Of a DNA stretch of 64,000 nucleotides, positions 45,517-54,245 are shown piece after piece. The translations under genes and the position numbers were made by a program. The notes below the pieces were generated by a model. The model was not told the DNA's origin, searched no databases, and worked only from the letters and a program-made list of their open reading frames with translations. Source of the stretch: Paenibacillus sp. FSL W8-0426 (GTDB taxonomy: Bacteria; Bacillota; Bacilli; Paenibacillales; Paenibacillaceae); the NCBI RefSeq assembly GCF_037969725.1, contig NZ_CP150203.1:2124001-2188000 (forward strand), read 5' to 3'. Each line of letters opens with the position of its first letter. Positions within the stretch are counted from its first letter, which is position 1.

Positions 45517-46446
45517 ATGAAAAAAAACCGGGGTCGTCGTTTTATGTTGTTGTTCAGCAGTCTCTTTCTTCTCATTGGCGCGTCGTGTTCGACGCCAAGC
45601 GTCATCGCGGAGAGCTCTCCGGGGGAAATTCCCACGGTGCAGGGAATTGTTCAGAAGGAGGGACCCATAAGGGCAACCTGGTTATGGGATACGATGCAGA
45701 TCGTCGATCACACCGAAAGCATCTTGCAATTTGCGGCAACCCATCAAATCAGCGCCATTTATTTGCAAATCAACAGGGACGTGAAATTGCCTTATTATAA
45801 GGAATTCATCCGCAAAGCAGGTGAACAGGGCGTTGTCGTAGATATTATGGATGGACGTCCTGCATGGGGGCTGAGCGAAAACGTGAATCAGATTGCAGCT
45901 TTTTTGGATTGGATAGAGGCGTACCAGTCCCAAGCGGAAGCCGATGAACGGTTTGCCGGAATCCACCTGGATATCGAGCCGCATGTGCTTCCCGAATGGA
46001 AGACCGACCAGGAACGGGTCATTTCGGAATGGCAGGGCAATGTGCGTTATATCATGAACCGGGCGGCGAAAATGAACCTGCCTGTGGCGGCCGATTTACC
46101 TTTCTGGCTGGATAACTACAAGATTCCGGGATCGGACATGGCCGTCAGCAGCTGGATGATCCGCCAATACGATGCCGTGACCATCATGGCATATCGGGAT
46201 ACGGCGAAGGCCATCTTCGATGTGGCCAAGACCGAGCTCGCCGAATCGGCCGCGCTGGGCAAAAAGCTTTCGATCGCCGTCGAGACGAAACAGAGCAAAG
46301 AAGGCCAGTTCATAACGTTTTACGAGGAAGGCAAAGCATACATGGAGAGCCAGCTGAAGCTGGTAGAAAGCATGGCAAAAGGCTACGATTCCTACTCGGG
46401 CATATCGGTGCATGAGTATAGCGCATGGAAATCGTTGATCCCTTAA
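45517..46446 (+). CDS. Lipoprotein with glycosidase-like TIM-barrel signature
   Basis: 309 residues, ATG 45517 with AAGGGAG upstream. Residues 1-24 form a signal peptide; Cys24 in IGASC is a plausible lipidation site, though Ser at -1 is not the commonest choice. The mature part looks like a small TIM barrel: ATWLWDTMQ near the start, ISAIYLQINRDV, GIHLDIEPH with adjacent acidic residues at a barrel strand end (as in GH18-like enzymes), and AVTIMAYRDT. I cannot name a family with confidence. It probably acts on a cell-surface or extracellular glycan, or may be noncatalytic. Confidence 0.6.
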   Translation: MKKNRGRRFMLLFSSLFLLIGASCSTPSVIAESSPGEIPTVQGIVQKEGPIRATWLWDTMQIVDHTESILQFAATHQISAIYLQINRDVKLPYYKEFIRKAGEQGVVVDIMDGRPAWGLSENVNQIAAFLDWIEAYQSQAEADERFAGIHLDIEPHVLPEWKTDQERVISEWQGNVRYIMNRAAKMNLPVAADLPFWLDNYKIPGSDMAVSSWMIRQYDAVTIMAYRDTAKAIFDVAKTELAESAALGKKLSIAVETKQSKEGQFITFYEEGKAYMESQLKLVESMAKGYDSYSGISVHEYSAWKSLIP

Positions 46447-46472
46447 TACGTGCTTAAAGCTGTTTGGGCGCA

Positions 46473-46515
46473 AAAAAGAGGAAGGATCCCGGCAAGTCCG
46501 GAATGCTTCCTTTTT
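46473..46515. terminator. Bidirectional terminator
   Basis: GGAAG (46480-46484) and CTTCC (46506-46510) close an imperfect stem with inner CCGG arms, flanked by A6 and T5. It serves the lipoprotein gene and the convergent araC-type gene. Confidence 0.7.
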
Positions 46516-46542
46516 CGTTTGTTCTGTTGCCATCTCGGCGTT

Positions 46543-47457
46543 TCAAATCGGAAGGGGCTCCATGGCCAGTTTTTCATAGAAGAGCTTGCGATATTGGGAC
46601 GGCGTAATGTTTTTGTGTTTTTTGAAGGTCGTGATGAAATAACTCAGGTGCTCGAACCCGACGTCCATGGCGATGTCGACGATTTTGTGGTCGGTGTTCT
46701 CCAATTGGTAACAGGCCTGCTGCACACGGTAATAATTGATGTAATCGACAGGGCTCTTCTGTACCATCTGTTTGAAAAAGCGGCAGAAATGCCCTTCGCT
46801 CATGTTGGCTTCGTCAGCCAGCTCTTTCAGCTTGAGCGGTTCCGGATAACGGCGGTGGATGTATCCGAGCACGGATTTCAACCGCTCGATTTTGTCATGG
46901 CTGCCGGTCGGGACTGCGCTTTTGAGCGGAGCAGGCTTCATATGCTCGAACATGCGGGCGAAAATCAGATACAGCAATGCTTTGGTCGTCATTTCGCAAG
47001 TGTCGGATCCTTGCTCATGCTCGGCAAAAATCCGCTGCAAGTAAAGGAGAATCTCCTGGCCCCACGCCTCATCGGACTTGATATGACAGGGAGGGACGAG
47101 CGTTTTGTGCATCAGCGGGCCAATGAACTTCTCCTGAACGGCATCGAACGTGCGGCTGCCGAGCAGCTCCGGGTTAAAGACGATGGAAGAAAACACGCAT
47201 GGATCCTCGCCCTTGAGGTAGCCTGCATGAATTTCGCCGCGATTGACAAAGATGGCTTCCCCGGCTTGAACTTCAACCGTATTCATATCGATCTGAAAGA
47301 CGGCGCTTCCGTGAATCATCATCGTAAATTCCATTTCGTCATGCCAGTGGCAGTCAAGAATGCTGTCCCCGTTCAACTGCTGAATATCCGGATAGACGCT
47401 GACAGGATACATGGCATTGCCGTGAATGCGGTCCTCCCGCAATCGTTCTCTTTCCAT
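46543..47457 (-). CDS. AraC-family regulator of the alpha-xylosidase operon
   Basis: 304 residues from ATG 47457, eight bases after GAGGGGG. An N-terminal cupin-like sugar-binding domain (DCHWHDEMEFTMMIHGSAVF; QAGEAIFVNRGEIHAGY) is followed by a C-terminal double helix-turn-helix (LADEANMSEGHFCRFFKQM; VGFEHLSYFITTFKKHKN). It is divergent from the GH31 gene at 47629 and is most likely its activator, responding to an imported sugar such as isoprimeverose or xylose. A perfect cre match in its promoter region implies glucose repression of the regulator. Confidence 0.9.
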   Translation of the reverse strand: MERERLREDRIHGNAMYPVSVYPDIQQLNGDSILDCHWHDEMEFTMMIHGSAVFQIDMNTVEVQAGEAIFVNRGEIHAGYLKGEDPCVFSSIVFNPELLGSRTFDAVQEKFIGPLMHKTLVPPCHIKSDEAWGQEILLYLQRIFAEHEQGSDTCEMTTKALLYLIFARMFEHMKPAPLKSAVPTGSHDKIERLKSVLGYIHRRYPEPLKLKELADEANMSEGHFCRFFKQMVQKSPVDYINYYRVQQACYQLENTDHKIVDIAMDVGFEHLSYFITTFKKHKNITPSQYRKLFYEKLAMEPLPI

Positions 47458-47484
47458 AGAGAAGGCCCCCTCATTTCAGTATTA

Positions 47485-47500
47485 ATGTAATCGTTTCCAT
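47485..47500. promoter_or_regulatory. Perfect cre (CcpA site) in the araC-yicI divergent region
   Basis: ATGTAATCGTTTCCAT satisfies every position of the consensus WTGNAANCGNWWNCAW. It lies 28 bases from the araC-type start and about 130 bases before the alpha-xylosidase gene, suggesting repression of the regulator. Confidence 0.7.
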
Positions 47501-47534
47501 TGTTTGGGCATCATGTGGCGGAAATGATCATCAA

Positions 47535-47552
47535 ATATCAAAATCGTGATAT
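47535..47552. promoter_or_regulatory. Inverted repeat between araC-type gene and alpha-xylosidase
   Basis: ATATCA-aaatcg-TGATAT, a perfect 6-bp inverted repeat midway in the divergent region. It is a candidate regulator site, though AraC proteins more often use direct repeats. Confidence 0.35.
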
Positions 47553-47628
47553 ATTTGGTCAAAATATGATAAGAAAACACGCTTTAATATCAATATTATT
47601 ATAGTATAACCAAAGGGGGTAATGATCA

Positions 47629-49947
47629 ATGAAATTTACGGACGGTTATTGGCAAATCCGTGAAGGATACCATGTGCAAAATCCTGCAGATGTTCGAGAT
47701 ATAGTACAAAAAGGCGATACCATGACGGTATACGCGGCAACCAAACGCATTGAACGCAAAGGAGATACCCTGAACGGAACGCTGCTCAAGGCGACTTACA
47801 GCTCTCCGATGCCTAACGTTATTCGCGTGCAGCTGAACCATCACAAAGGTCAAGTAAACCAAGGGCCGGAATTCGCGCTGAACACGTTCAATACCGATGT
47901 GCAAATTACACGCGATGAGCAGGGTGCCGTGCTGAAGAGCGGCGATCTGAGCGTGACTGTGGACAAAACCAAAGGCTGGGACATCGGCTTCTATTATAAT
48001 GAGAAACGTCTCACTGGCAGCGGCTGGAGAGGCGCGGGATACATTCAATCCAAAGAAGAAGGCGCATTCTTCCGCGAACAGCTGGATCTGGGCGTAGGCG
48101 AGTATGTCTACGGCTTGGGCGAGCGCTTTACTCCGTTCGTGAAGAACGGACAAGTCGTGGATATTTGGAACGAAGACGGCGGCACAAGCAGTGAGCAAGC
48201 TTACAAAAACATTCCGTTCTACCTGTCCAACAAAGGATATGGCGTTTTCGTCAACCATCCGGAAAAAGTATCGTACGAGATCGCTTCCGAGAACGTATCG
48301 AAAGTGCAATTCAGCGTAGCTGGAGAGTCTCTGGAATACTTCATCATCGGTGGAGCGAACCCGAAAGAAGTGCTTGATAATTACACCAAATTGACAGGCA
48401 AACCTGCACTGCCGCCGGCATGGACGTTTGGCCTGTGGCTGACGACTTCGTTTACGACGGATTACGACGAAGCAACGGTAAACCATTTCGTGGACGGCAT
48501 GGCCGAGCGCGATCTGCCGCTTTCCGTATTCCACTTCGACTGTTTCTGGATGAAGGAGTACCAATGGTGTGATTTCGAATGGGACAAAGACATGTTCCCT
48601 GATCCGGAAGGCATGCTGAAACGACTGAAAGAAAAAGGCCTTAAAATCTGTGCATGGATCAACCCGTACATCGCCGAGAAATCCTATCTGTTCGACGAAG
48701 GCATGGAAAACGGATATCTTGTTAAACGCGCCGACGGCAGCGTATGGCAGTGGGATATGTGGCAAGCCGGCATGGGTCTCGTGGACTTCACGAATCCTGC
48801 GGCTGTGGACTGGTACAAAGGCAAGCTGAAAACGCTGATCGACCAAGGCGTGGATTGCTTCAAAACGGACTTCGGCGAAAGAATTCCGACGGACGTCGTT
48901 TATTATGACGGCTCCGACCCTGTGAAAATGCACAACTACTATACATTCCTGTACAACAAAGCCGTATTTGACGTATTGGAAGAAAACCTGGGCAAAAACG
49001 AAGCGGCGTTGTTTGCGCGTTCCGCAACGGTAGGCGGACAACAGTTCCCTGTGCACTGGGGCGGAGACTGCTCGTCCAACTATTCTTCCATGGCGGAATC
49101 GCTGCGCGGAGGCCTGTCCCTCGGTCTTTCCGGTTTCGGGTTCTGGAGCCATGACATCAGCGGTTTCGAAAGCACGGCAGAGCCTGACGTGTACAAACGC
49201 TGGGTACAATTCGGACTTCTTTCTTCCCACAGCCGTCTGCACGGTAACGAGTCGTACCGCGTACCTTGGTTGTTCGACGAAGAAGCGGTGGACGTGGTCC
49301 GCGACTTTACGAAGCTCAAGCTGAGCCTGATGCCTTACCTGTTCAATTCCGCGGTGGAATCGAGCGTGCAAGGTCTGCCGATGATGCGTGCGATGGTGCT
49401 GGAGTATCCGGAAGATCCGACATGCGCCACGCTGGACATGCAATACATGTTCGGAGACTCGATCCTTGTGGCACCGATCTTCAACAAAGAGGGCGACGTT
49501 CGTTACTATCTGCCTGAAGGCACATGGACGAATTACCTGACTGGCGCAAAAATCGAAGGTGGACGCTGGATCAGCGAAAACCACGATTTCAAAACGCTGC
49601 CAATGATGATCAAACCGAACACGCTGCTTGCGGTCGGTGCGGTTGACAGCAAACCGGATTACGACTTTGCGCAGGATGTATCCTTGCATTTGTTCGAATT
49701 GGCAGACGGCCAGGCTGCAGAAGCTGCCGTCGTGAACCAAGCCGCGGAACAGGAACTGAAAGTACAGGTTTCCCGTCAAGGCGAAGTGCTTGAAGTACGT
49801 GCCGAAGGCGCGGGCAAACCATGGAGCATCGTTCTGCGCGGCATCGAGCGCGTATCCGGCGTAGAAGGCGGTTCTTACGCTGCCGGCGAGCATGGCGTGG
49901 TTGTAACGCCTGCAGCAGGCGCGAGCAAGCTGACGATCCAGTTGTAA
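47629..49947 (+). CDS. yicI: GH31 alpha-xylosidase (YicI type)
   Basis: 772 residues, ATG 47629 with AAAGGGGG upstream; E. coli YicI has 772. It releases alpha-linked xylose from the non-reducing end of xyloglucan oligosaccharides (isoprimeverose). The start MKFTDGYWQIREGY is typical of YicI; an N-terminal beta-sandwich is followed by the TIM barrel with nucleophile Asp414 in FKTDFGERIP and acid/base Asp480 in HWGGD. MKEYQWCDFEWD fits xylosidase rather than glucosidase specificity. There is no signal peptide. It is the first gene of an operon-like set with a kinase-like gene and a GH3 gene, though a terminator lies between it and the kinase. Confidence 0.94.
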   Translation: MKFTDGYWQIREGYHVQNPADVRDIVQKGDTMTVYAATKRIERKGDTLNGTLLKATYSSPMPNVIRVQLNHHKGQVNQGPEFALNTFNTDVQITRDEQGAVLKSGDLSVTVDKTKGWDIGFYYNEKRLTGSGWRGAGYIQSKEEGAFFREQLDLGVGEYVYGLGERFTPFVKNGQVVDIWNEDGGTSSEQAYKNIPFYLSNKGYGVFVNHPEKVSYEIASENVSKVQFSVAGESLEYFIIGGANPKEVLDNYTKLTGKPALPPAWTFGLWLTTSFTTDYDEATVNHFVDGMAERDLPLSVFHFDCFWMKEYQWCDFEWDKDMFPDPEGMLKRLKEKGLKICAWINPYIAEKSYLFDEGMENGYLVKRADGSVWQWDMWQAGMGLVDFTNPAAVDWYKGKLKTLIDQGVDCFKTDFGERIPTDVVYYDGSDPVKMHNYYTFLYNKAVFDVLEENLGKNEAALFARSATVGGQQFPVHWGGDCSSNYSSMAESLRGGLSLGLSGFGFWSHDISGFESTAEPDVYKRWVQFGLLSSHSRLHGNESYRVPWLFDEEAVDVVRDFTKLKLSLMPYLFNSAVESSVQGLPMMRAMVLEYPEDPTCATLDMQYMFGDSILVAPIFNKEGDVRYYLPEGTWTNYLTGAKIEGGRWISENHDFKTLPMMIKPNTLLAVGAVDSKPDYDFAQDVSLHLFELADGQAAEAAVVNQAAEQELKVQVSRQGEVLEVRAEGAGKPWSIVLRGIERVSGVEGGSYAAGEHGVVVTPAAGASKLTIQL

Positions 49948-49960
49948 TCTGTTATTGTAA

Positions 49961-49992
49961 GGACGGTACCTCGCAAGGTGCCGTCCGTTTTT
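49961..49992 (+). terminator. Terminator after yicI
   Basis: GGACGGTACC (49961-49970), loop TCGCAA, GGTGCCGTCC (49977-49986), then GTTTTT. Genes downstream are reached by read-through or an unseen promoter. Confidence 0.85.
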
Positions 49993-50018
49993 AAATTCTT
50001 TGAGGGCATAGGAGTTTG

Positions 50019-51041
50019 ATGATCATGAACGCAACAAGAAGCACAGGGTTGCATCAACCCGTTACACCGGAAACGATTCAAATTTTGGTAAAACATCATT
50101 TTGGAAACGCTACCAATATAATCAGCCAACACATCATGCAGGGCGGACTTTTTAATACGACCTACAAGCTTGAGCTGGAGCATGAGGTACACCCGCATGT
50201 CATCCTGCGACTGGCTCCCGAACGGATCTGTTCTTCTGCCGATCCGGCAGCAGATCCGCTCTTTTCGTTTGAACGGACGATGATGTCCGCTGAACCCGTG
50301 ATTTACGAGCATTATCGAAACGTAGGTATACCTGCCCCTGATGTCATTGTTTGTGATGACAGCGGAAAGCTTGTACCACGAACCTACATGTTCATGGCAT
50401 TCATCCCGAGCATGCAGCTGGACCACCCGTCGATTTGTGCAGAGCAAAAGGATCGTTTGTACCGCCAGCTTGGAGCTTATACTGCGGCGATGCACCAAAT
50501 TAAGGGCCACTCTTTTGGCTGGCCGCAAAAAGACGGAACCATCCGGGGTTCGGAGCGATGGTCGGACGTGCTGCTTGCGTATGCCCGGGAAACTGCCGAT
50601 AAAGCAGCGGCGGCGAATTACATGCCTGAGGCCGGGGAAGAGATCGTAACGCTGTTTGAGGTGCATCGCGATTTGTTCGATCAAGTCACCCAACCCGTGT
50701 TGGTCCATAACGACTTGTGGGAGGCCAATGTGCTGATCCAAACGCCTGTGCAGGATCTGCCCGTTATCGCGGCCGTGATCGACGGGGACCGCTCCATGTT
50801 TGCGGACAGGGAATATGAAGCCATCCTTTCCGGCAAATCCGCTTCGTTCCATGCAGGATACGGAATGGAGCTGGACATGTCCCCGGAGGGACAAACGAGG
50901 CGGCTCGCTTATCGGATCCTGTCGTCTTTCTTTAACGCATATGTGCATGAGCATCAGGTAAACCAACCCGAGGATGGGGAAGTATACCGCCAGCGGACGC
51001 TGAGTTTGCTGAAGGAGTGGAAGCAGCTTCTTGTCAACTAA
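50019..51041 (+). CDS. Aminoglycoside-phosphotransferase-fold kinase
   Basis: 340 residues from ATG 50019, with GGAG four bases upstream (ATG 50025 is an alternative). Protein-kinase-like fold of the APH/choline-kinase group: GGLFNTTYKLEL (nucleotide loop), catalytic HNDLWEANVL (His, Asp and Asn of the Brenner motif) and metal Asp in VIDGDRSMFADREYE. The family includes antibiotic, homoserine, methylthioribose and sugar kinases. Its place between an alpha-xylosidase and a GH3 glycosidase, 21 bases before the latter, suggests a sugar or oligosaccharide kinase rather than a resistance gene, but this is inference. Confidence 0.8.
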   Translation: MIMNATRSTGLHQPVTPETIQILVKHHFGNATNIISQHIMQGGLFNTTYKLELEHEVHPHVILRLAPERICSSADPAADPLFSFERTMMSAEPVIYEHYRNVGIPAPDVIVCDDSGKLVPRTYMFMAFIPSMQLDHPSICAEQKDRLYRQLGAYTAAMHQIKGHSFGWPQKDGTIRGSERWSDVLLAYARETADKAAAANYMPEAGEEIVTLFEVHRDLFDQVTQPVLVHNDLWEANVLIQTPVQDLPVIAAVIDGDRSMFADREYEAILSGKSASFHAGYGMELDMSPEGQTRRLAYRILSSFFNAYVHEHQVNQPEDGEVYRQRTLSLLKEWKQLLVN

Positions 51042-51062
51042 ACAATTGAGGGAGGAATTTCC

Positions 51063-53951
51063 GTGCACGAATATTACGATTACCCCATGTGGAACGCTTC
51101 GCTTTCGCTGGAGGAACGACTGGACGATCTGATCTCAAGGCTCACGCTGGCGGAAAAAATAAGTTTGATTCCGACGCGCGAAGCGGCCGTTCCGAGATTG
51201 GGCATTCCCAAATACAACGTGGGCGGCGAGGCTGCGCACGGGGTAGCCTGGAAGGGCGTCGCCACCGTATTTCCGCAGCCGCTCGGACTGTCGAGCACAT
51301 GGAACCCGGAACTTCTGCGCCGGATCGGTTCCGTCATTGGCGATGAAGCGCGGGCATATCATCACAGGGAGCCCGAGGTTCACGGTTTGACCCTTTGGGC
51401 ACCCACGGTTGACCTGGAACGGGACCCGCGTTGGGGAAGAACCGAGGAGGGTTACGGGGAGGACCCTGTGCTGACGGGAGAAATGTCGAAGGCACTGGTG
51501 CAAGGCATGCAGGGCGAGCATCCGTTTTATCTGAAAATGGTTGCGACGCTGAAGCACTTTTTTGCCAACAACAATGAAAAAGACCGCTTGAACTGCTCAT
51601 CCAGCATCGATCCGCGCAATTTGCGCGAATATTATTTGAAAGCCTTCGAAGCTCCGTTCGTGGAAGGCGGTGCCTTGTCGATGATGACGGCGTACAACTC
51701 CATCAACGGCACCCCGGCCATCGAGAGTCCATATATCAACGATGTCGTTAAAGGAGAATGGGCGATGCCCGGCTTCATCGTGTGCGACGGAGGAGACTTG
51801 TCCCAGACGGTCGATTACCACAAGTACCACGCATCCCATGCAGAGTCGGCGGCAGGAGCGATCAAGGCGGGCGTGGACTGTCTTACGGATGAAGTGGACA
51901 TGGTCGTGCCTGCCCTGGAAGAGGCGCTCCAACGCGGTCTGCTGCAGGAGAAAGACCTGGATCGGGCCATTCGCAACATTTTCGGCGTACGCATGAGATT
52001 GGGGCAGCTGGATCGGACGGGAGCGAATCCGTATGCATCGATTTCGGAGGATGTGTTGTGTGCGCCGGAGCATGCCCGGTTGAGTTATCGCGCGGCTGCC
52101 GAATCCGTCGTATTGCTCAAAAATGATGGACTGCTCCCGCTGAAACCGGAAAAGCTGCATAAAGTCAGCGTCATTGGGCCGCTTGCGGACGCGGTTTATA
52201 CCGACTGGTACAGCGGCACGCTTCCGTACAAAGTTTCCGCATTGGACGGATTGCGAAGCCGTTTGAAGAATGTGGAAATTGCCTATGAAGACGGCAATGA
52301 CCGGATTTCCCTGAAAACTGCAGACGGAAAAGTGATTGTGCATGGAACTCAAGGAACTTTAGCTGCCGTTGAGGAAGAAGGAGCGCAGCCGGCGGAGTTC
52401 GTACATCAGGATTGGGGCTGGGGGAGCCATACGCTTCGCAGCAGAAGCAACGATCGTTACGTCACATTGACCGAGGAAGGCATCTATCAGGCTTGTGCGG
52501 AACAGATCGGCGGATGGTTCGTCAAAGAAATTGTACGATTCGAGGAAGACGCTTCCGACGGCCATCAGACGCTGCGTTCATGGAACGGATTGCCTCTGGG
52601 CCTTCGCGAGCACAAGGGACAGTTGGTTCTCGCACCTTTGGCGGAGGAAGTGGAACAAGGCGCTGCAGTCCCGTTTGTGCGCGAGCTGCGGCTCGACGGG
52701 GTAGAGCGGGCGGCGCGTATCGCACAGGATAGCGACGTGTCCATCGTCGTGGTGGGTAACAACCCCTACATCAACGGCAAGGAAGAAATCGACAGACCGG
52801 GCCTCACACTTCCGACCGAGCAGATTCGGCTTGTGAAAGAAGTATGCGCGGCCAACCCGAACACCGTGGTCGTCATCATAGGCAGTTATCCGTTTGCCCT
52901 TCACGATCTCAAGGATGTGGCCCCGGCCATCGTGTACCTGACTCATGCGGGACAGGAATTAGGCAGTGCCCTCGCCGATGTGCTTACAGGTGCTTATGCT
53001 CCGGCAGGGCGGCTCAACATGACATGGTACGAAGATGAATCCCAGCTTCCGGATCTGCTGGAATACGATATTATCCGTAACGGATTGACTTATCAATACC
53101 ATGAAGGATCGGTGCTCTACCCGTTCGGGCATGGATTGACCTATTCCGAATTCGAATACGAATCGCTGCAAGTGGAACGAACGGTAGACGCGGCAGGTAA
53201 AGACGTGCTGAGCGTTGAAGTAAGCATTCGGAATGCTGGCGCTGTTGCAAGCGATGAGGTGGTACAGATCTACGGCTCCGCGCAAACCTCCAGGGTCAGA
53301 CGCGCCCGCAAGCAATTGCTGGCTTTCCGCCGGCTCCATGTTGCGGCCGGAGAACAAGCGATCGTGCGCCTGACGGTTCCCGTACAGCGTTTGGCCATGT
53401 GGGACGTGACCCGTGACCGTTACTGCGTGGAATCCGCCGTCTGGTCCATCATGGCCGGCCGTTCCTCCGCAGACGCCCGGCAAACGCTGGCGTTAACCAT
53501 TGAAGGAGAGACGATTCCCGCACGGAAGCTTCATCTGCCTACACCTGCGGAGAATTACGACGATTGCCATGCCGTTTTGCTGGATGAATGTTTGGAAGGA
53601 AGAACGGCCGTCCGAGCCATCGCTCCGGGAGAACCGCTGTACCGTGAGGATCAGATCGCATGGATCGTGTTCAAGGATAATGGCACAGAAGACGCACGGC
53701 AGTTTGAAGCACGTGTATCGGATTTTGCAAACGCTGGCGACGCCCGTCTTGAGATCCGTTCAGGTGCGCCGGACGGCGAACTGATTGGCGAATGCGACGT
53801 TCCGAGCACAGCATCTGGTCCGATTCGGTACATGAAAGAGCGTGTCTGGACAACGGTACGATGTGAACTCAAGGCAAGTGATTCCGTGGAACAACTGTAC
53901 ATTGTGTTTAGAGGCGGGGCTGCACTGCAGCAATTTTGCCTGATTCCATAA
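51063..53951 (+). CDS. GH3 beta-glycosidase with inserted and C-terminal domains
   Basis: 962 residues from GTG 51063, seven bases after GGAGG, longer than the usual 700-800. The GH3 N-terminal barrel has WAPTVDLERDPRWGR, the conserved KHF (164-166) and nucleophile Asp242 in GFIVCDGGDLSQ. The alpha/beta sandwich starts near 350 but is interrupted at about 420-540 by an extra domain with SHTLRSRSNDRYVTLTEEG, which looks like a beta-trefoil/fascin-like repeat. The sandwich then resumes (VVVGNNPYINGKEEIDRPG) with a fibronectin-like domain (FGHGLTYSEF). About 140 more residues resemble a carbohydrate-binding beta-sandwich. No signal peptide. Beta-glucosidase or beta-xylosidase activity on xyloglucan fragments is likely. 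Confidence 0.88.
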   Translation: MHEYYDYPMWNASLSLEERLDDLISRLTLAEKISLIPTREAAVPRLGIPKYNVGGEAAHGVAWKGVATVFPQPLGLSSTWNPELLRRIGSVIGDEARAYHHREPEVHGLTLWAPTVDLERDPRWGRTEEGYGEDPVLTGEMSKALVQGMQGEHPFYLKMVATLKHFFANNNEKDRLNCSSSIDPRNLREYYLKAFEAPFVEGGALSMMTAYNSINGTPAIESPYINDVVKGEWAMPGFIVCDGGDLSQTVDYHKYHASHAESAAGAIKAGVDCLTDEVDMVVPALEEALQRGLLQEKDLDRAIRNIFGVRMRLGQLDRTGANPYASISEDVLCAPEHARLSYRAAAESVVLLKNDGLLPLKPEKLHKVSVIGPLADAVYTDWYSGTLPYKVSALDGLRSRLKNVEIAYEDGNDRISLKTADGKVIVHGTQGTLAAVEEEGAQPAEFVHQDWGWGSHTLRSRSNDRYVTLTEEGIYQACAEQIGGWFVKEIVRFEEDASDGHQTLRSWNGLPLGLREHKGQLVLAPLAEEVEQGAAVPFVRELRLDGVERAARIAQDSDVSIVVVGNNPYINGKEEIDRPGLTLPTEQIRLVKEVCAANPNTVVVIIGSYPFALHDLKDVAPAIVYLTHAGQELGSALADVLTGAYAPAGRLNMTWYEDESQLPDLLEYDIIRNGLTYQYHEGSVLYPFGHGLTYSEFEYESLQVERTVDAAGKDVLSVEVSIRNAGAVASDEVVQIYGSAQTSRVRRARKQLLAFRRLHVAAGEQAIVRLTVPVQRLAMWDVTRDRYCVESAVWSIMAGRSSADARQTLALTIEGETIPARKLHLPTPAENYDDCHAVLLDECLEGRTAVRAIAPGEPLYREDQIAWIVFKDNGTEDARQFEARVSDFANAGDARLEIRSGAPDGELIGECDVPSTASGPIRYMKERVWTTVRCELKASDSVEQLYIVFRGGAALQQFCLIP

Positions 53952-54006
53952 ACCAGCCTCGGCACATTTGGTGCTGCACTGAATGACCATGTTTACGTTG
54001 GGCTGA

Positions 54007-54046
54007 ACCGCTTTGCATGCTGAAAGTTATGCAAAGCGGTTTTTTT
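54007..54046 (+). terminator. Terminator after the GH3 gene
   Basis: ACCGCTTTGCAT (54007-54018) pairs perfectly with ATGCAAAGCGGT (54029-54040), followed by T6. Confidence 0.93.
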
Positions 54047-54157
54047 CTTGCGAGCAACGTGTCTTCGGCTACGAAATGTTAGAGAAATCAAACCCGCCGT
54101 ATATTAAAGTGAGCAATCATCCACAATAAAACCGTTGTTATTGGAGGAGATCCGTCA

Positions 54158-54211
54158 GTGGACCAGGCAGTAGCTCCATCCGGAATATTTCGGATGATGG
54201 AGTCGCATTGA
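54158..54211 (+). CDS. Possible 17-residue leader peptide before the MFS pump
   Basis: GTG 54158, eight bases after GGAGGAG, opens a 17-codon frame (MDQAVAPSGIFRMMESH) ending in TGA at 54209-54211, 34 bases before the MFS start. A hairpin lies within it: CTCCA (54174-54178) with TGGAG (54198-54202), and TCCG (54179-54182) with CGGA (54191-54194), so a translating ribosome would open it. This resembles translation-attenuation leaders of resistance genes, but no alternative pairing that hides the MFS ribosome site (AAAGGTGG) was found by eye. Confidence 0.4.
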   Translation: MDQAVAPSGIFRMMESH

Positions 54212-54245
54212 CCGGGGTTTCCTATCTCGTAAAGGTGGTTGTGGC

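Noticed and set aside
47626..49893. 755-codon open frame antisense to yicI
   Set aside because: It mirrors the coding frame of a clear GH31 gene, is rich in His, Phe, Arg and Val as reverse frames of such genes are, and has no domain or ribosome site. Several other long antisense frames (22178-24076, 29364-30770, 5391-6575) were dropped for the same reason.
50019..51041. Antibiotic resistance gene
   Set aside because: The kinase motifs are shared by many small-molecule kinases, and the gene is embedded between glycosidase genes with no mobile-element context.
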